Below are positions 24,601-37,104 of a stretch of DNA of 64,000 nt, one piece after another. The DNA comes from Nymphaea colorata. Lineage: Eukaryota; Streptophyta; Magnoliopsida; Nymphaeales; Nymphaeaceae. The stretch lies in NCBI RefSeq assembly GCF_008831285.2, contig NC_045151.1, positions 11,088,571 through 11,152,570 of the forward strand. Direction: 5' to 3'. How positions within the stretch are numbered: position 1 is the stretch's first letter; every line of letters starts with the position of its first letter. The translations under genes were made by a program, and so were the position numbers. The notes under the pieces are model-generated. The model did not search any database, was not told the DNA's origin, and saw nothing but the letters and a program-made list of their open reading frames with translations.

Positions 24601-27250
24601 GTTTATGAATCAGACTAAAGGTTAATTGATTGGTTATTTTATTATAGATGATAGGTCTTAGGTTTTTTTTCAGATGAAGTTTGGCTGAGTACCAAAGTCA
24701 TTAGTATTTATATGCTGAACATTCATGTGCTAAGGATGAACTATTTTGCAACTCTAAGGAACCTTATCCAATCTATGACATCCCTATAACAATCACTAGG
24801 GACTTTAGTGTAATGAACAGCCGTAGAGGCAAAACTAGTGGGCCATCCAACTTACAGCAAAAGTACCAGTAACCTAAATGCAAACTTGGTAGTCATCTAG
24901 TTAATCACTAGTAGCAAGAGGAATCCAATTGGGAATGCAATGTAAAGTTGGTGGCCAAGCTTTCTTCTAATTAGAAAGCAATAATGTTGTTGGTAGTTAA
25001 CATACTAAGGAGTCTTTTGGGGAACTATTGATTTTGATTCCCAACTCTTTGCATAGGATGTATAACTACCATTGATGAGCAATGTAACAAGTAAGATCCT
25101 AACTACCTGATGGTCAAGTTTTTGTGCAAGTTAAATAAAATAAAAAGTACATTGACAGTATGGAACTATCCATCTTCTGTTTCATTAATGACAGAACATA
25201 GCACATGTTTGTTGAATTAAGAAACCTCCAAGAAGGGGTTGAGAGGCGTATTATAGTTGCTATTAAAAGAAAGGATAATGAGCCTAAAAAGGGTTTGTTG
25301 ATGGAAGTACTTTGGAAGAACAAAACAAAGTGTAAACATATAGGAGATTACCAAGGGAGGCAACTGAAAAATAAAATAGTTAAACTAGAAAGAATGACAC
25401 TTGACTCTATAGAAGTCATTAAGGAGGTGGCCATGGCTATTCTGAATCACTTCTTCACGTTGATTAAGCTTCTAGTGACTTATCATTCCCTCTTAGTGAT
25501 GGGTTTTAGTTATGAAAGGGAACATCATCATCATATTCAACCATTCATTAAAAACAAAGTCTTGGAGACTATAAGGAGGCTTTATAAAGAAAGTTTTGCA
25601 AGTCATGACCTGAATGACTATTACCAAGAGATATGGCCTATTATGAAGGATGATCTCATTAGAGTTGTTTCTTCTTTTTTTGTTACTATAAGTTAGTACA
25701 AAGTATAAGTCATTCTAATATCATCCTAATCCCTAAGTACATAGGAGCAGTTAGTCTAAAAGATCTTTTGCCCAAACTTGCCCCTATAATTTGATCTACA
25801 AAGTCATATCTAAGATTTTAGTTTTTCTTATGCAGTTTGCCCTCCTTAGAATCACCCGCTCTAGTCAATGGGTCTTCCTTAAGGACCAGATCTTGCATGA
25901 TCAATAGTTGGCCAATGATCTAATTGATTTATCCAATGGGAGAATTAAGGAAGTCGCTAGCCTAAAGCTTGAATTGTTGAAGGCCTATGGTAGAGTATCC
26001 TAGAAATTTTTAAAAATGAGTATGTTCTAGTCAGGCTTTTAACCTTGCTAAGTTCATAATGTGATAAAATGTGCATATTATGTCTACTTTGCAATGTTCA
26101 TTAATAGGACAGAAAGTGTAACAATTAAGAGTGTGAGGTTTTCACCAAGGATTCCTAATGTACCCTTACTTATTTCTAATAGAAATGAAAGTTGTCACAA
26201 GGAGCCTGCTTGGTTGCATTAGGAGGGGATAGATTGAACCTCTCCACAGCCTTGCCTATAGTTAGCACTTTCATGTATGTTGATGACATGATTTTGTTTA
26301 GTAACGGGAACATGTTTCATATTAACAAAATCAAAGAATTACTTCAACAAATGAAGATGTTTGTAGGCCTCAAAGTGAATAGAGGTAAATTTTTTCTATT
26401 TCCTATTAATATGAGTGCATATAAAGATAATTGTTTGGTTGGAATATTAGACTAGCATTTGGGGACATTCTCTACTAAATACATATCATAATTGAGAACA
26501 AATTAGCTATATGAAAAGCAAGATTATTATTATAGGTAGAGTGATTTTGCCTCATCCAACATAGATTGACATCCATTCCAGTCTTCTAGATGCAACCATT
26601 CCAACTTCCCGGTTTCTGTTGTCAAGTTGGAATCGTGCATGATGAAGTTCTTCTATGAAAATAAGGAAGAAAAGAGAAGGCTCCATTTGAAATGTTAGAA
26701 GAGGATCTACAAGCTTGATAAGGAATGAGGAGTGGGCCTTTCACCACTTCAAAAGACTAACATAGCCTTTATAGAGGCAAGAATATGCCAAATAGTAAAC
26801 ATTAGCTCCTTTGTCTAGAGTTGTATATAATTCAAGAGACATTTACAAGGAGCTCTCCATCTTAGGTTAAAGAGAAAGCATCAAAGGTCATGGGGTTGGT
26901 TAAGCTATATGAGGCTGAAACTAATAGCCACCGCAGTCATAGGGAGGTCTACTCAAGAACAAGAGTGAAATTATGGGTGAACCAATAGAGTGGGAAAACT
27001 CTTCTCATAAAAAAGGTAAAAAGATTATTATATTATGATAGTAAAGGACATTTAAAGATCTTCTTTGAAAAGTAGTTTGACTGGAATGATAATCTACTTG
27101 TTTCTCTTATATTATGCCCCCTCCATTATGTGTTGATGCGGTAGTTAGAGAGATTAGAAATAGAAGAGTGAATCTAAAGTGTAATATATTGTTATGGGAT
27201 CCTAGAGAGGCAAAGGAGCTTAGCACAAGGAAGTCTAGAAGACTATAAAA
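24600..27250 (+). pseudogene. Non-LTR retrotransposon (LINE) ORF2 relic, reverse transcriptase
   Basis: The ORF at 25205-25696 covers the linker and start of the reverse transcriptase, ending in ASHDLNDYYQEIWPIMKDDL, the plant LINE pattern of GPDG-.-FY-..W..-K.DL. After several stops, 25960-26100 keeps a degenerate KAYGRV block (the A box, normally KAYDRV). ORF 26192-26455 carries MYVDDMILFS, the FADD catalytic box, followed by the usual GLKVNRGKFFLF thumb motif. Many stops and frameshifts rule out function. The endonuclease is not clearly visible upstream, and no poly(A) tail or target duplication was found, so the limits are approximate. Confidence 0.75.
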
Positions 27251-27300
27251 CTAGAAGGGCATGTAGTTTTTTATATTTGTTGTGTGAAGGTTGACTTCTC

Positions 27301-27704
27301 TATAGTTGTCAAACTTGCTGATCTGAGCTGCCAGTCACATGAGTCACCTATAGTCATCTATTTATTGGGTCACGAGTTAGGGTCTACCAAGTCAGTTGGG
27401 AACGTCAAGTAATTACATGTTTTTTTTTGTCTTGTGTTGCTAAATATTGAATGTTGTTTTTTTCAAATTGTGAAATATCAGAAACATTGAATATACACAA
27501 ATCTTCATATTACATGTTATTCGATTTTAGTTAATAAAAAAATTGAGCATAAAGTCCTAACAGGCTTACTTTTCTCCTATTTATAAATAAGTGTGTAATA
27601 AAACTTTATGAGTAACCTCACCAAGTTGTTGAGTCAACTCTCAGACCCATTGGATCCAATCTTCAGTCAATCTGAGTCTGAATCATGGGCTTTTTTCAAC
27701 TATG
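27301..27704. mobile_element. Possible MITE with TATAGTTGTCAAA termini
   Basis: The left end TATAGTTGTCAAACTTG pairs with the right end TTTTTTCAACTATG (reversed CATAGTTGAAAAAAG). Subterminal GAGTCAC, GAGTCAACTC and CTGAGTCTGA motifs recur in both halves. Candidate flanks (GACTTCTC and AACTACCC) agree at 5 of 8. The interior is AT-rich and noncoding. Confidence 0.45.
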
Positions 27705-30700
27705 AACTACCCACATTAGACAAAAACTATAGTTTGTGCTTTCTTCTTGCTGATAGATTTGTAGTTATGTAGTAAGGCAAAGGAATCAAACAATCATGTG
27801 CTCATCAGTTGTAGTTATGTCCTAGGTGTGTAGAACTTCATCGTAAAAGAAATTGGCAAACAAGAATTCTATGGTAGTCAATGACCAAATAATGTCAACT
27901 TTGGCTTGCAGTGAAATTTTCTCATTGAAGGTTAACAAAGTGTTGGACGAGCTATTTCTTTGTGATCTATTGGCATATTTAGATCATTAGAAACATGGTG
28001 AGCCATAGAAGATAGCATCATCATCATAGAAGAAGATGCAAAGAACTATTTGAAATGTATGTAAGAATAGTCTCCGAAGTATGGTATGGATTTAGGAGGG
28101 AAGAACAGTAGTGGACATACATATGGCAACAATCAAGTATGAGCAATTATAGGTGGAGCCATTAATAGATTTTACATTATTCGGGCTTCCATGTATGGGC
28201 AAAAATAATGTTTGTCATTGAGTATGGGGAAATAGAGGTGAACTAAAATCAGCCAAGAAGGAAGTAATGAGGCATAATCGAACCTTCTAATTAGTTGCAT
28301 GACTTCGTTTTAGTCATCTACTTTCTCATTAAAAATTGTGTCTAACAACTAGGTTCAGAAGAAATTGTCAAAAAGAGTAATGAAAGATAGCAGCAGACTC
28401 AAGCCACTGCATTGGAGTTCCCAAAATAAACACTAGAACATATTGGTCATGCTTCATGAGCTTCCTGTGGCAGATGTGGGTAGAATGGATAGTAAAAAGG
28501 TCCTTTTGATTCACGAGGCATCGACTAAGTTGATAGTTGTTCCCAGTGTTTTTTTAGTTCTATTTTGGCTTGTGGTGGCAAGCATCTTTATCTACATGGT
28601 GTGTTTTTTATTGTGAATCTCAGTTGATATCATGCATCTTGTACATAACTTCTTTAATAAAGATGGAGAGCCATCTCCCAGCAATTCCTGGTGGATGAAA
28701 AAGAAGAGGGAAGGTTCAAGAATGACTTACACCAATAACTTATTAGTATCTAACTTCCGAAACTAATATTTTGTCAATGAAGAACTCAAGTTTTGTAAGT
28801 TTCAAATCAAAGTTTGAATTTTTGGGCCTAAAATATTCACAATTTAATTTGTTTTCATCTCTAAGTTTTTAGATATAAAAATTACATGTGCATGATTATT
28901 TTAAAAGGAAAAACCTTAAAGTGAAATATGTGGCTAAACCAACTTATGAAATCAGCTAGCAATGGGATGTTGCCACATGACAAAATTTTGAAAAACAGTT
29001 ATTAAAAGTACCATAGCACGAGTATTACCAATGGGTTAGAGTGTGGTGATAATTTATGTTGTTTTCCATGATGGTTTATAGGCTTTTAGGGATGACTTGA
29101 TTATAAGTCTCCCATATGTTTGTGTGTGTGTGCAGCACAACATATTTATATTTTAAATTTTTGGCATCATCAAAACATGAAAAAGTGTCAACAAACATTA
29201 GAATGTAACGGAACTAATAAAATAGGTTGTTGGACAATATATAAGAAAATTTGGGAATATTCTTGTCTTATTTTCCATCCATCTATCTTGACCCTACATG
29301 ATGTCTATTTTCAACTTATTCTTAATTCAATGGAATATGTTTACACTTCTTTCATAGTTTAATCAAGAATTATGGCTTTCAATTAGTAATAAAAGAGTGT
29401 TTGATACCTGAGAACTACCTAAGTGATTGCATTTTCCACAGCTTGAAAATTGAATGAATTGACTACATTAGAAAGAATGCCAAAATTATAAAATTGTCAA
29501 CTAGTTGCATATTGTCTAATCTATACATCTTGGATTTGGAGTTATAGCAAATATGAATATTGTGTTGAGCTCTTGTGATAGTATGGATTTAATAAATTCC
29601 TAATAGATACAAAAACACTTGATCAACTACCATTGGGCAATTTGCCGGAAAACATATTACTTGTTGGTCTTGTCCTGCCTCTTTTTTCTATTAGCATTTT
29701 CTTTAGTGGCATCTGGTGAACACGATATAAGTGTTACATGAATCTGCTGCAACCTTGAGGACAGCTTAATGGAACACTAATATAGCATTCTTAAACTGTA
29801 ATCTGACGCTAAGATCAATAGGATAAACATGGTAAGAACTTTATATTATTTCTTATTATTCTTAATTTTTCTAAAGTTTATGACAATACCCCATTTTGCA
29901 TCTTTCATCTTTTTCAACTTTATGGCTCTCAAACGATCAATTATTTAAATATTGTAGCATTTCACAAATCCCTAGATGTTCATGGGATAACATTTCAGGT
30001 GTCCTAACTCATTGATGTTTCAGTTTAGAGATTCTCACAAAAAGAAGTGATTTACTAACGATTTTCGACAAAACTATCATTTCTACATAGAGCCATTTGA
30101 ATTAATGACAAAAAAGAAAGACTAATATATCTTTGTAGGAGAAAAATACCTTTCACAATAAAACGAGTAAAATTTCTTTTTTCCAACATGAGTTTGATCT
30201 TACAAAGCTGCTTGTCTCTTTACAGACATCCAATAAAAAAATTTACAAAGCTATTATCAAATTGATGCTTTCCTCCACAAAATGGAAAATTTCCCATCAA
30301 AGAGCTCCTTAGAGTGTGTACAATCCACGAGAGAAGGATTTTCATGAACTTAACTAAGAGCAGGTGGTCTTCTTAAATTTATGTAGAATGCACTACCTAA
30401 AACGAGGTTGTGTCACACTACATCTTATGCTATGGTGCACGTTATATAGGTATATTACTCACATAGTTTGTAGAATAAGAATTTGGTTAATATCAATATA
30501 AACATTCATTTTTCCATTCAAACACTCCACATATATCTAAATTAAGATACACAATAAGTAAAAGTAGAAAATTGTGCAAATTCATCCACCATTATTTACC
30601 CTAGAGATCATAATAGAAGTTCAATAAGTCTGAAGTAGACTCATTAAGATTCTAGGCTGATCAAGCATCCAGAAAGGCACTATGAAATTGAGTTCATGGA

Positions 30701-30900
30701 CTTCTTCAACAAGCAGGAAAGCCTGAATCCCCAAATAAGGATTCTAACTCGTATCATGCTTAGGTCTAGCTAATTGAATAAACTCAGACTTTTAGACTTG
30801 GATGATAAAGCAGTAAAGGGGGTCAGGCTTCAGCTCATGGGCAGCAACTGAGAGGGATTGAGGAAGATAATCAGGCAGATGTGTTTTTTTATTGGGTGTT
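27705..30900. other. Intergenic, no gene recognised
   Basis: Over 3 kb of AT-rich DNA without a recognisable coding region, RNA gene or repeat border. The longest open frame (29120-29362) has no known domain and is preceded by a short GT run. Confidence 0.5.
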
Positions 30901-30903
30901 GGT

Positions 30904-30925
30904 GGGGGGGGGGGGGGGGGGGGGG
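30904..30925. repeat. Poly(G) tract of about 22 bases
   Basis: An uninterrupted guanine run followed by TTGGGGTTG. Such tracts are rare in AT-rich plant DNA and prone to length error. Confidence 0.8.
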
Positions 30926-31110
30926 TTGGGGTTGAATGGCATGGCTCTCAAGGATATCTGGTCAAGCAAATGACCACCCTAATGCGCTGTCCCTAGAATG
31001 AATCCTAGTAATAGGGTTCATGTATATATATATATATATGCCCACAACAATGACAAAGAAGAATAATAGTAATCATAATTAAGCAGAAGAAGATATGAAG
31101 GATATGATAT

Positions 31111-31270
31111 GAAGGGTATTATAAGTGTGGAGCTCAGGAAGCAGAAAATGATGATGAAGCCTCCCTTAGGGAAGTTTGGCTTTTCCATGCAGAAGGACGT
31201 GGCGAGAGAGAAGCAGAGCTAGCAGTCCATTAGCTGAAATGACAACAGTCTTTCTCAGGCAATGCAGGTA
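31111..31270 (+). other. Candidate 5' exon of an unknown transcription unit
   Basis: A GA-rich leader-like stretch contains a 37-codon frame starting MKGIISVELRKQKMMMKPP. Next come a stop and TTTCTCAGGCAATGCAG followed by GTAGGTGG, a good splice donor. Pyrimidine-rich sequence and a (CT)n(GT)n tract follow. Together with the exon-like segment duplicated at 32153-32703, this may be a noncoding or short-peptide gene. No family is recognised and the idea rests only on splice-like signals. Confidence 0.2.
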
Positions 31271-31517
31271 GGTGGTTTTTGCTTTCTTGTAGGCTTCACG
31301 TTTTTCTTGCCTACTTTTTGTCAAGTTCAGAGTTCTTCATCTCACATTCTCAATTCCTTCTTTTGGATAGAGTATTGGTTGAAGTCTCTTCCATGGGATT
31401 CGTTTTTATTTGTTATCCATGTCTCTCTCTTCATCCTTTGGCCTATGCTCTGCCTTTGCCTCTCTATTGATATCCCTCTCCTTTGATCTCAGCATACAAC
31501 TTGTTCATCAACCGTTG

Positions 31518-31518
31518 C

Positions 31519-31561
<43 letters not shown>

Positions 31562-31564
31562 TGT
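31518..31564. repeat. (CT)n(GT)n compound microsatellite
   Basis: About 12 CT units run directly into about 10 GT units. Confidence 0.85.
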
Positions 31565-32152
31565 TTGTTGGTACACTCATCATGACTTCAAGATCCTTTC
31601 AGTCAGCTGCACAATAAGCAGTCACATGCATGATATATTATGTGAAATGTAAGGTGCTTTTACCCACAAGCATATTGTTTTTCCTAAATTTGTTGTAAAG
31701 AAATAAATCATGGCTAAACACAAATAAAGTAATAAAGTATGTCAAGTTTCAAAAGATGGTGCTTTCACTTAATTTCCTTTCCTTTCCTTTGGGTTCAATG
31801 TTTATTGCTTGATTGAGTGGGAGATTGATTGCCTATGATCTGTCTTTTTCTAATATTTATAGGATGCAAGATTGAAGGATTTAAGATGAAGCCATTTCAA
31901 TCAGTTTGCTTGATGTCTGCCTCTTCCCCAATTGATTACACAATTATGTGTTCATGCTCACACTAATTTTACAGTGTTAAAGGGTTTTCCTTAATGTTGT
32001 AGTGTTGAAAAGCTTTAGAGTGTCAACAGATTTTCCTTTACTCTCTGATACTGCAGTGATAACTTCATCCCTTGATCCTCTAAACCTTCATGGCTATTTA
32101 TTGCTTATTAACTTTTCTCTTTTATAGTGTATGATAAATGCTTATATTGCAG

Positions 32153-32703
32153 CAGAGCTGCAGCTCAGAGATAGAAAGGCTCTTGGCAATAACATTTACA
32201 TTTTGAGGTATGTAGGATAGTCAAGTTAATTAGGATAGTATAATGTGCAACTTTTATGAAACCTTGCTAACCACTTTTGCATCAATGTTCTTTTGGAATT
32301 CTGTTTCAATGTCCTTCAGTAAAATGTTTATTGCATGAACAATTTTAGATATGTCATTCTCTTTGCTACCATTTTATGCAAAACTATCCATTCTGATTGT
32401 AAGGTTCTTTCTGCCTTTGCTTGACCACAGAGCTGCAGCTCAGAGATAGAAAGGCTTTTGGCAATAACATTTACATTTTGAGGTATGTAGGATAGTCAAG
32501 TTAATTAGGATAGCATAATGTGCAACTTTTATGAAACCTTGCTAACCACTTTGCATCAATGTTCTTTTGGAATTCTGTTTCAATGTCCTTCAGTAAAATG
32601 TTTATCGCATGAACAATTTTAGATATGTCATTCTCTTTGTTACCATTTTATGCAAAACTATCCATTCTGATTGTAAGGTTCTTTCTGCCTTTGCTTGACC
32701 ACA
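32153..32703 (+). repeat. Tandem duplication of a 275-bp unit with exon-like segment
   Basis: Copy 1 (32153-32427) and copy 2 (32428-32703) are about 97% identical. Each begins CAGAGCTGCAGCTCAGAGAT and includes ACATTTACATTTTGAG followed by GTATGTAG. Both copies have AG immediately before a 52-base segment and a strong GTATGT donor after it, as in an internal exon. One frame of the segment reads LQLRDRKALGNNIYIL, which I do not recognise. The other two frames contain stops, so it could be noncoding. The junction lies at CCACAG|AGCTGCAG. Confidence 0.85.
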
Positions 32704-34210
32704 TTAATTTTTCTCTCTAGGGCATTGAGATGGACGTTGTTTGTACTCTTAGATAATAGGAAATTGATGATCTCTTTGTATTTGTTGTTTACATCCACAT
32801 CCTTAAATACATCACTAAGTGAATAAGTCACCTCAATCTTTTCATTGGGGAAATTTAAAATTTTGGGTTGAATGGGCTTATGCACGTACGTATGGTGATT
32901 TCTGAGATATTTAGCTCGTTACTTCATTTTGGTCATCATCAAGTTGAAGCTATTGTAATGCTTAGTGTTCCTGTGGCAAATGAAAATGGTTTTTACCTTT
33001 TCCCTTGAGGTACCAAAATTAATATGTGATATAATAAATCGTGTTTACCTACTAACATAAAAAATGTGTTTAATTGGGAACTTAGGCATCACTTTGGGAA
33101 GACAACGGACAGAGTCCATTTGCTCAGCTATAACATGCTTGGCATGCCAGAGACCAGCCTTGATGGGAGATATAATTAATTGGCTTTGTTCTCTTTCTAA
33201 CATGCATTACTCTATTATATGTATCAACATTTTGATAGTAGAAAAGTCCACTTTTTTTATAAAAATAGCTTAAATCAAAGCATGTTTTACATCAGGATAT
33301 AGTTTTATAAATATATTAGGAAAGTTTGTTTTAAATGTTTTTCTCAGCAATAATTTATTTTGTCCCTGACCTAATGGTCTGGGATTTTCCAATTCCTTTA
33401 TCTCTCTCTCTCTCCCCCTCCCCATATATATATATATATATGTATTCTGCTACTTGTTGCAAATTGGACCATTCGAATGCTTGAGGATTGGGTGAATACT
33501 CAAAGCTTATGTAGTCATTAAACTTTCCTCTCTTAGTAAAAAATTCAGTGAAGATATGGGTGCTAAGCCTAACAAGCCTAGTATATTCCTCTCATTCAAA
33601 TGGGTCAAGAACCAGTGCCATGAATACAGGATTCTTATGGGCATTTGTTGTTTATATGTGTTGCAGATTAACGAAATAGAGGAAAAGTGACACAGAGTAC
33701 TTATAAAAAGTATGGAAGAATAAAATTTTATGAATTTGCAACCTCCTAGAACTATCATCTCTTCAATATCACAAAAAAGTTATATATATGACCTAAACTA
33801 CTCTGTTACTACTATGTTCAACTTGACTCGATTAACACTTTGTTCACTGTAGCGTGTTCACTGTAGCCAAAAACTTGTAGTTGTACGATCAGTGTGTAGT
33901 GCATGCAGTCTAAACATCTCTTAGTTTGTTTTTGCTGCCTGATATCTAAGAATAGCTTCCAGTAAATTAACTCATTCTCTTTGTTGCATTTTCATTTTCT
34001 CCTCAATGTATAATTTGGTTATCTGTGTACAGCACTTTTCTACCAGCAGCTAGCCTTTGCACTTTGACCATTGAAACTACTAATAAAGGCCATAGAAGGC
34101 TTAGAAGTTCTCTATATCTCTCTTTTGACACCATTACCTAGGTACATTTTAGATTTCTTGGTCTTCTATTAATTATCTTGCTTGCAGCCGACATTGAGAT
34201 GGGCTAGTCC
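32704..34210. other. Intergenic; one relic transposon end
   Basis: No gene. The sequence TGTCCCTGACCTAATGGTCT at 33361-33380 resembles the right terminal repeat of the MITE at 37105-37472, but no partner end was found. A CT run and an AT run occur at 33401-33441. The 75-codon minus-strand ORF at 32658-32885 overlaps the tandem duplication and has no known domain. Confidence 0.45.
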
Positions 34211-34700
34211 CACTACAAAAGAAAAAAAAAAGTAGAATCATCGACGTGTGGGAAGAATGACGTTGACGAAAGACAACTTTTACCGACATTCAAAGACAAA
34301 AGTTGGTGAAGATCCATTTTTAGCGACGTTCAAAGGCAAAAGTTGGTGAAGATCCATTTTTGTGGACGTCAGCGAAAAGTAGCCTTCACCGATGCATAGT
34401 GTTAGGATGTCATTGAAGTTTGGCTTTTACCAACGTCTAGTTTGCAAATGTGGCTAAACAAGTCACTTTTACTTAAGCCCAGCATGGAACGTTTGTAAAA
34501 GGTACTTGTGCCAAAGTCCATTTTGCAGACATCGATAAAAAGAAGTCAGTTTTACTAACGCGTGGTCATGCTTGCGTTGAAGAATGTTTTTCTTGACGAA
34601 CTTTTTTCGGTGAAAAATTACCAGCGTTTGCCCTGCTCATCTGTATAACTTTACCTTTATCGACGTGTTACCTCTGGACATTGCTAATGTCAGTTTCACC
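34211..34700 (+). mobile_element. CACTA-like transposon terminus with subterminal repeats
   Basis: CACTACAAAAGAAAAAA is the typical terminus of En/Spm (CACTA) elements. It is followed by repeated short motifs (CGACGT, CGACGTTCAAAGGCAAAAG, TTTTACCGACAT, CACCGATG), including two 40-bp units in tandem at 34284 and 34324. No convincing opposite end (TTTTGTAGTG) was found close by, so this is one end of a truncated or larger element. A possible match, ACTTTTGTAGTG near 41575, lies in the MYB intron and is probably unrelated. Confidence 0.5.
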
Positions 34701-34787
34701 GATGCGCTCTGGAGATACCATTGATGACCGTAGTACACTTCGTGTTTTTGCAACTGCACCATTTCTTGACCTGCTGCAAGTAAGCTT

Positions 34788-34946
34788 AGGGGCAGATGCA
34801 GGTATAGGAACTAAATGTGTGAGCAAGTGCCCACACAGGCCCAAGAAAGTGGTAATCTTTATATTAATACATCAGGGTAATTTTTTTCATTTACATATTG
34901 ATACTCCTTAAAACTTTAAAATTTTCGAACTAGCGTCCCTTAGCCA
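34788..34946. mobile_element. Decayed hAT-type MITE
   Basis: The interior (GTGCCCACA, then CATCAGGGTAATTTTTTTCATTT and TAGCGTCCCTTAG) matches the MITE at 55496-55665. The left end is AGGGGCAGATGCAGG. Flanks GTAAGCTT (34780-34787) and GTAAGCTG (34947-34954) agree at 7 of 8. The usual right terminus (CGCCCCTG) is missing, so either the right end was deleted or the flank match is fortuitous. Confidence 0.5.
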
Positions 34947-35563
34947 GTAAGCTGCTCATCAAGTTCTAATGTTCTTCCAACTGACCTCCTGGTGAGCCGT
35001 GTGACATGCAATCAAGTTCTCCTTTAATCTTTTGACTACACAATTGAGAAAATAATGAGAGTGGTTTATTTGATTAACATCAATTTAAGCTTCATATATA
35101 TTTATATTATAATGCTTATGCAAGTCTTGGTTTTTGTCTTATTAGAATAGGGTTAATGCTCATAAACTCATAAGCTTCAATAACGAAAACTTGTGTTAAT
35201 ATTTGTTCCATGTAAGTTTTTTTCTTTTTGTTTCTTGAGGTTGTTGAGTTTCATTTTAGATGCAAATTGATTTTAATATGCGGTATGTGATAACCAGGCG
35301 AACAAGTACACGTGGCAATATGAGGCCCGGAATAATAGTGTCTCCAAAATCATGAAGCATGTTTATTGACAACTTTAACGTTTTTTTATCAATTTTATTT
35401 TTCATATGCAGATGAAAAGGATGAAAGGGGGAGCTCAGATGGAGTGAGCTAATTACACGATGAATTCACTTCTTTTTCATGTTGATCAATTGTGATGAAT
35501 TTTTTCTCTTAATCATGTCAAAAAGCTGATTGTCAGTAAAAAAATATGCACCATTTTTTGTTT

Positions 35564-35698
<135 letters not shown>

Positions 35699-36020
35699 AA
35701 GCCTTGACCTTTTGATTGGGCGCTCCACCATTTGTTTAAAAAGACAAAAAGTCCTGTTTGGGTGTTCGGGGACGCAACTGATCCCCCAAGGCATTTTAGG
35801 TGGGGCAGCCATCATCTCTCTTCTGCGGTGCCGGCAATGTTTGCTGGGGCCTATATATATATATATTCATTGGTGTTAGTTGTGTCAAACAATAGTCAGT
35901 CACTGGATCAAAGACCAAGTGTCAGGGCAGTCTTCACCGAAAAAGTCAACAAATTAGATTTTTTTATCTAAGAGAGAAATACTTCTTGAGATAAATATTT
36001 TTTTAGGGGAGGATAGGGGC

Positions 36021-36104
<84 letters not shown>
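36021..36104. repeat. Self-complementary (CT)n(AT)n(GA)n microsatellite
   Basis: About 13 CT units, 19-20 AT units and 10 GA units form a nearly perfect 84-base palindrome, able to extrude a hairpin. Confidence 0.9.
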
Positions 36105-37062
36105 GGAGGGAGAGAAGAGGATCAACCCACTTGAGAACTAATTCTTATCATTAATGACATAGGCTTGTGGTGAAATGGGGCCAACTGACGGCACGGTGTG
36201 AAGACAATTAAATTATAGAGAAAAAAAGGGAAGATATATAGAAAAACGGGGACATGACTCAAGGGTCTTCTCAACTTCCAAGGCGAGTTGGACTCTTACT
36301 GACCAACTGGTAACAAACCTTCTTAATTTTAGACCTAAAGTCATCACATGTTTGTTGTCCTAACCCTTAGACCCAAGACAACGAACTTCACCAAAAACCC
36401 CTAGCTGCAAATAACTGCGGTAGAATATTAGGTACGTCCCCATATGCTACAATCTTTTAATTCAACATATCAAGTGAAAATCCTACCTATGTCCTGGCTG
36501 AATATTATTGACAATGTTGAAGGTGTCACATCATAATCTCTTATTTTCAAACATTACAAAATACTAGCGACCAAAATTTCTAAACCATTTAATAAATGAT
36601 TCTTTTTTCTTTGAAAAAAAAGGGTAAAAAAACTTCAAAAAATGACAATTCATAGGTTTAAATGCCCCCACATCCCAATTGTAAAAAGATTTTTGTTTTT
36701 TTTTTTGAAAAAAATAAAGAAAAGAAAAAGAAACTTCAAAAAATGACAATTCAATTCACGAGTTCAACTGTACCTTTCATGCTTCTTTCATGAGGTCATG
36801 AAAGGCAGGCGATCGAATGAACGAAGAAGTACTGTTACCTTTTTTGCTCAATTGAGAAATACATGTGGTTGGTAGTCTATCGTGCTAATACGATGACGTA
36901 GACGTGGTATCTTTAAACTATGTGTTTCTTTTCCTAATGTGTTTCAGCAATCCTCTCAAAAGTCTTGATGCTGAACAGTGTTATTTTGGAAAAGAAAAGC
37001 CGGTAGCCAATTATTTAATAGTAATCATTTACTGAACTTTAGGAAACTATAAGCCGTCATTT

Positions 37063-37094
<32 letters not shown>

Positions 37095-37104
37095 ATATAT
37101 ATAG
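36105..37104. other. Intergenic, no gene recognised
   Basis: AT-rich, with a 23-base direct repeat (AAACTTCAAAAAATGACAAT...) at about 36631 and 36732, and an (AT)n run at 37071-37103. No coding signal. Confidence 0.5.

Noticed and set aside
29435-29455. TTCCACAGCTTGAAAATTG, similar to miR396
   Set aside because: The match is incomplete and no hairpin partner lies nearby.
32658-32885. 75-codon minus-strand ORF
   Set aside because: No recognised domain; its end overlaps the 275-bp tandem duplication, and the other copy of that region does not extend the frame.
34763-34780. TTCTTGACCTGCTGCAAG, similar to the start of TAS3-derived tasiARF
   Set aside because: The match breaks after about ten bases and no miR390 target sites flank it.
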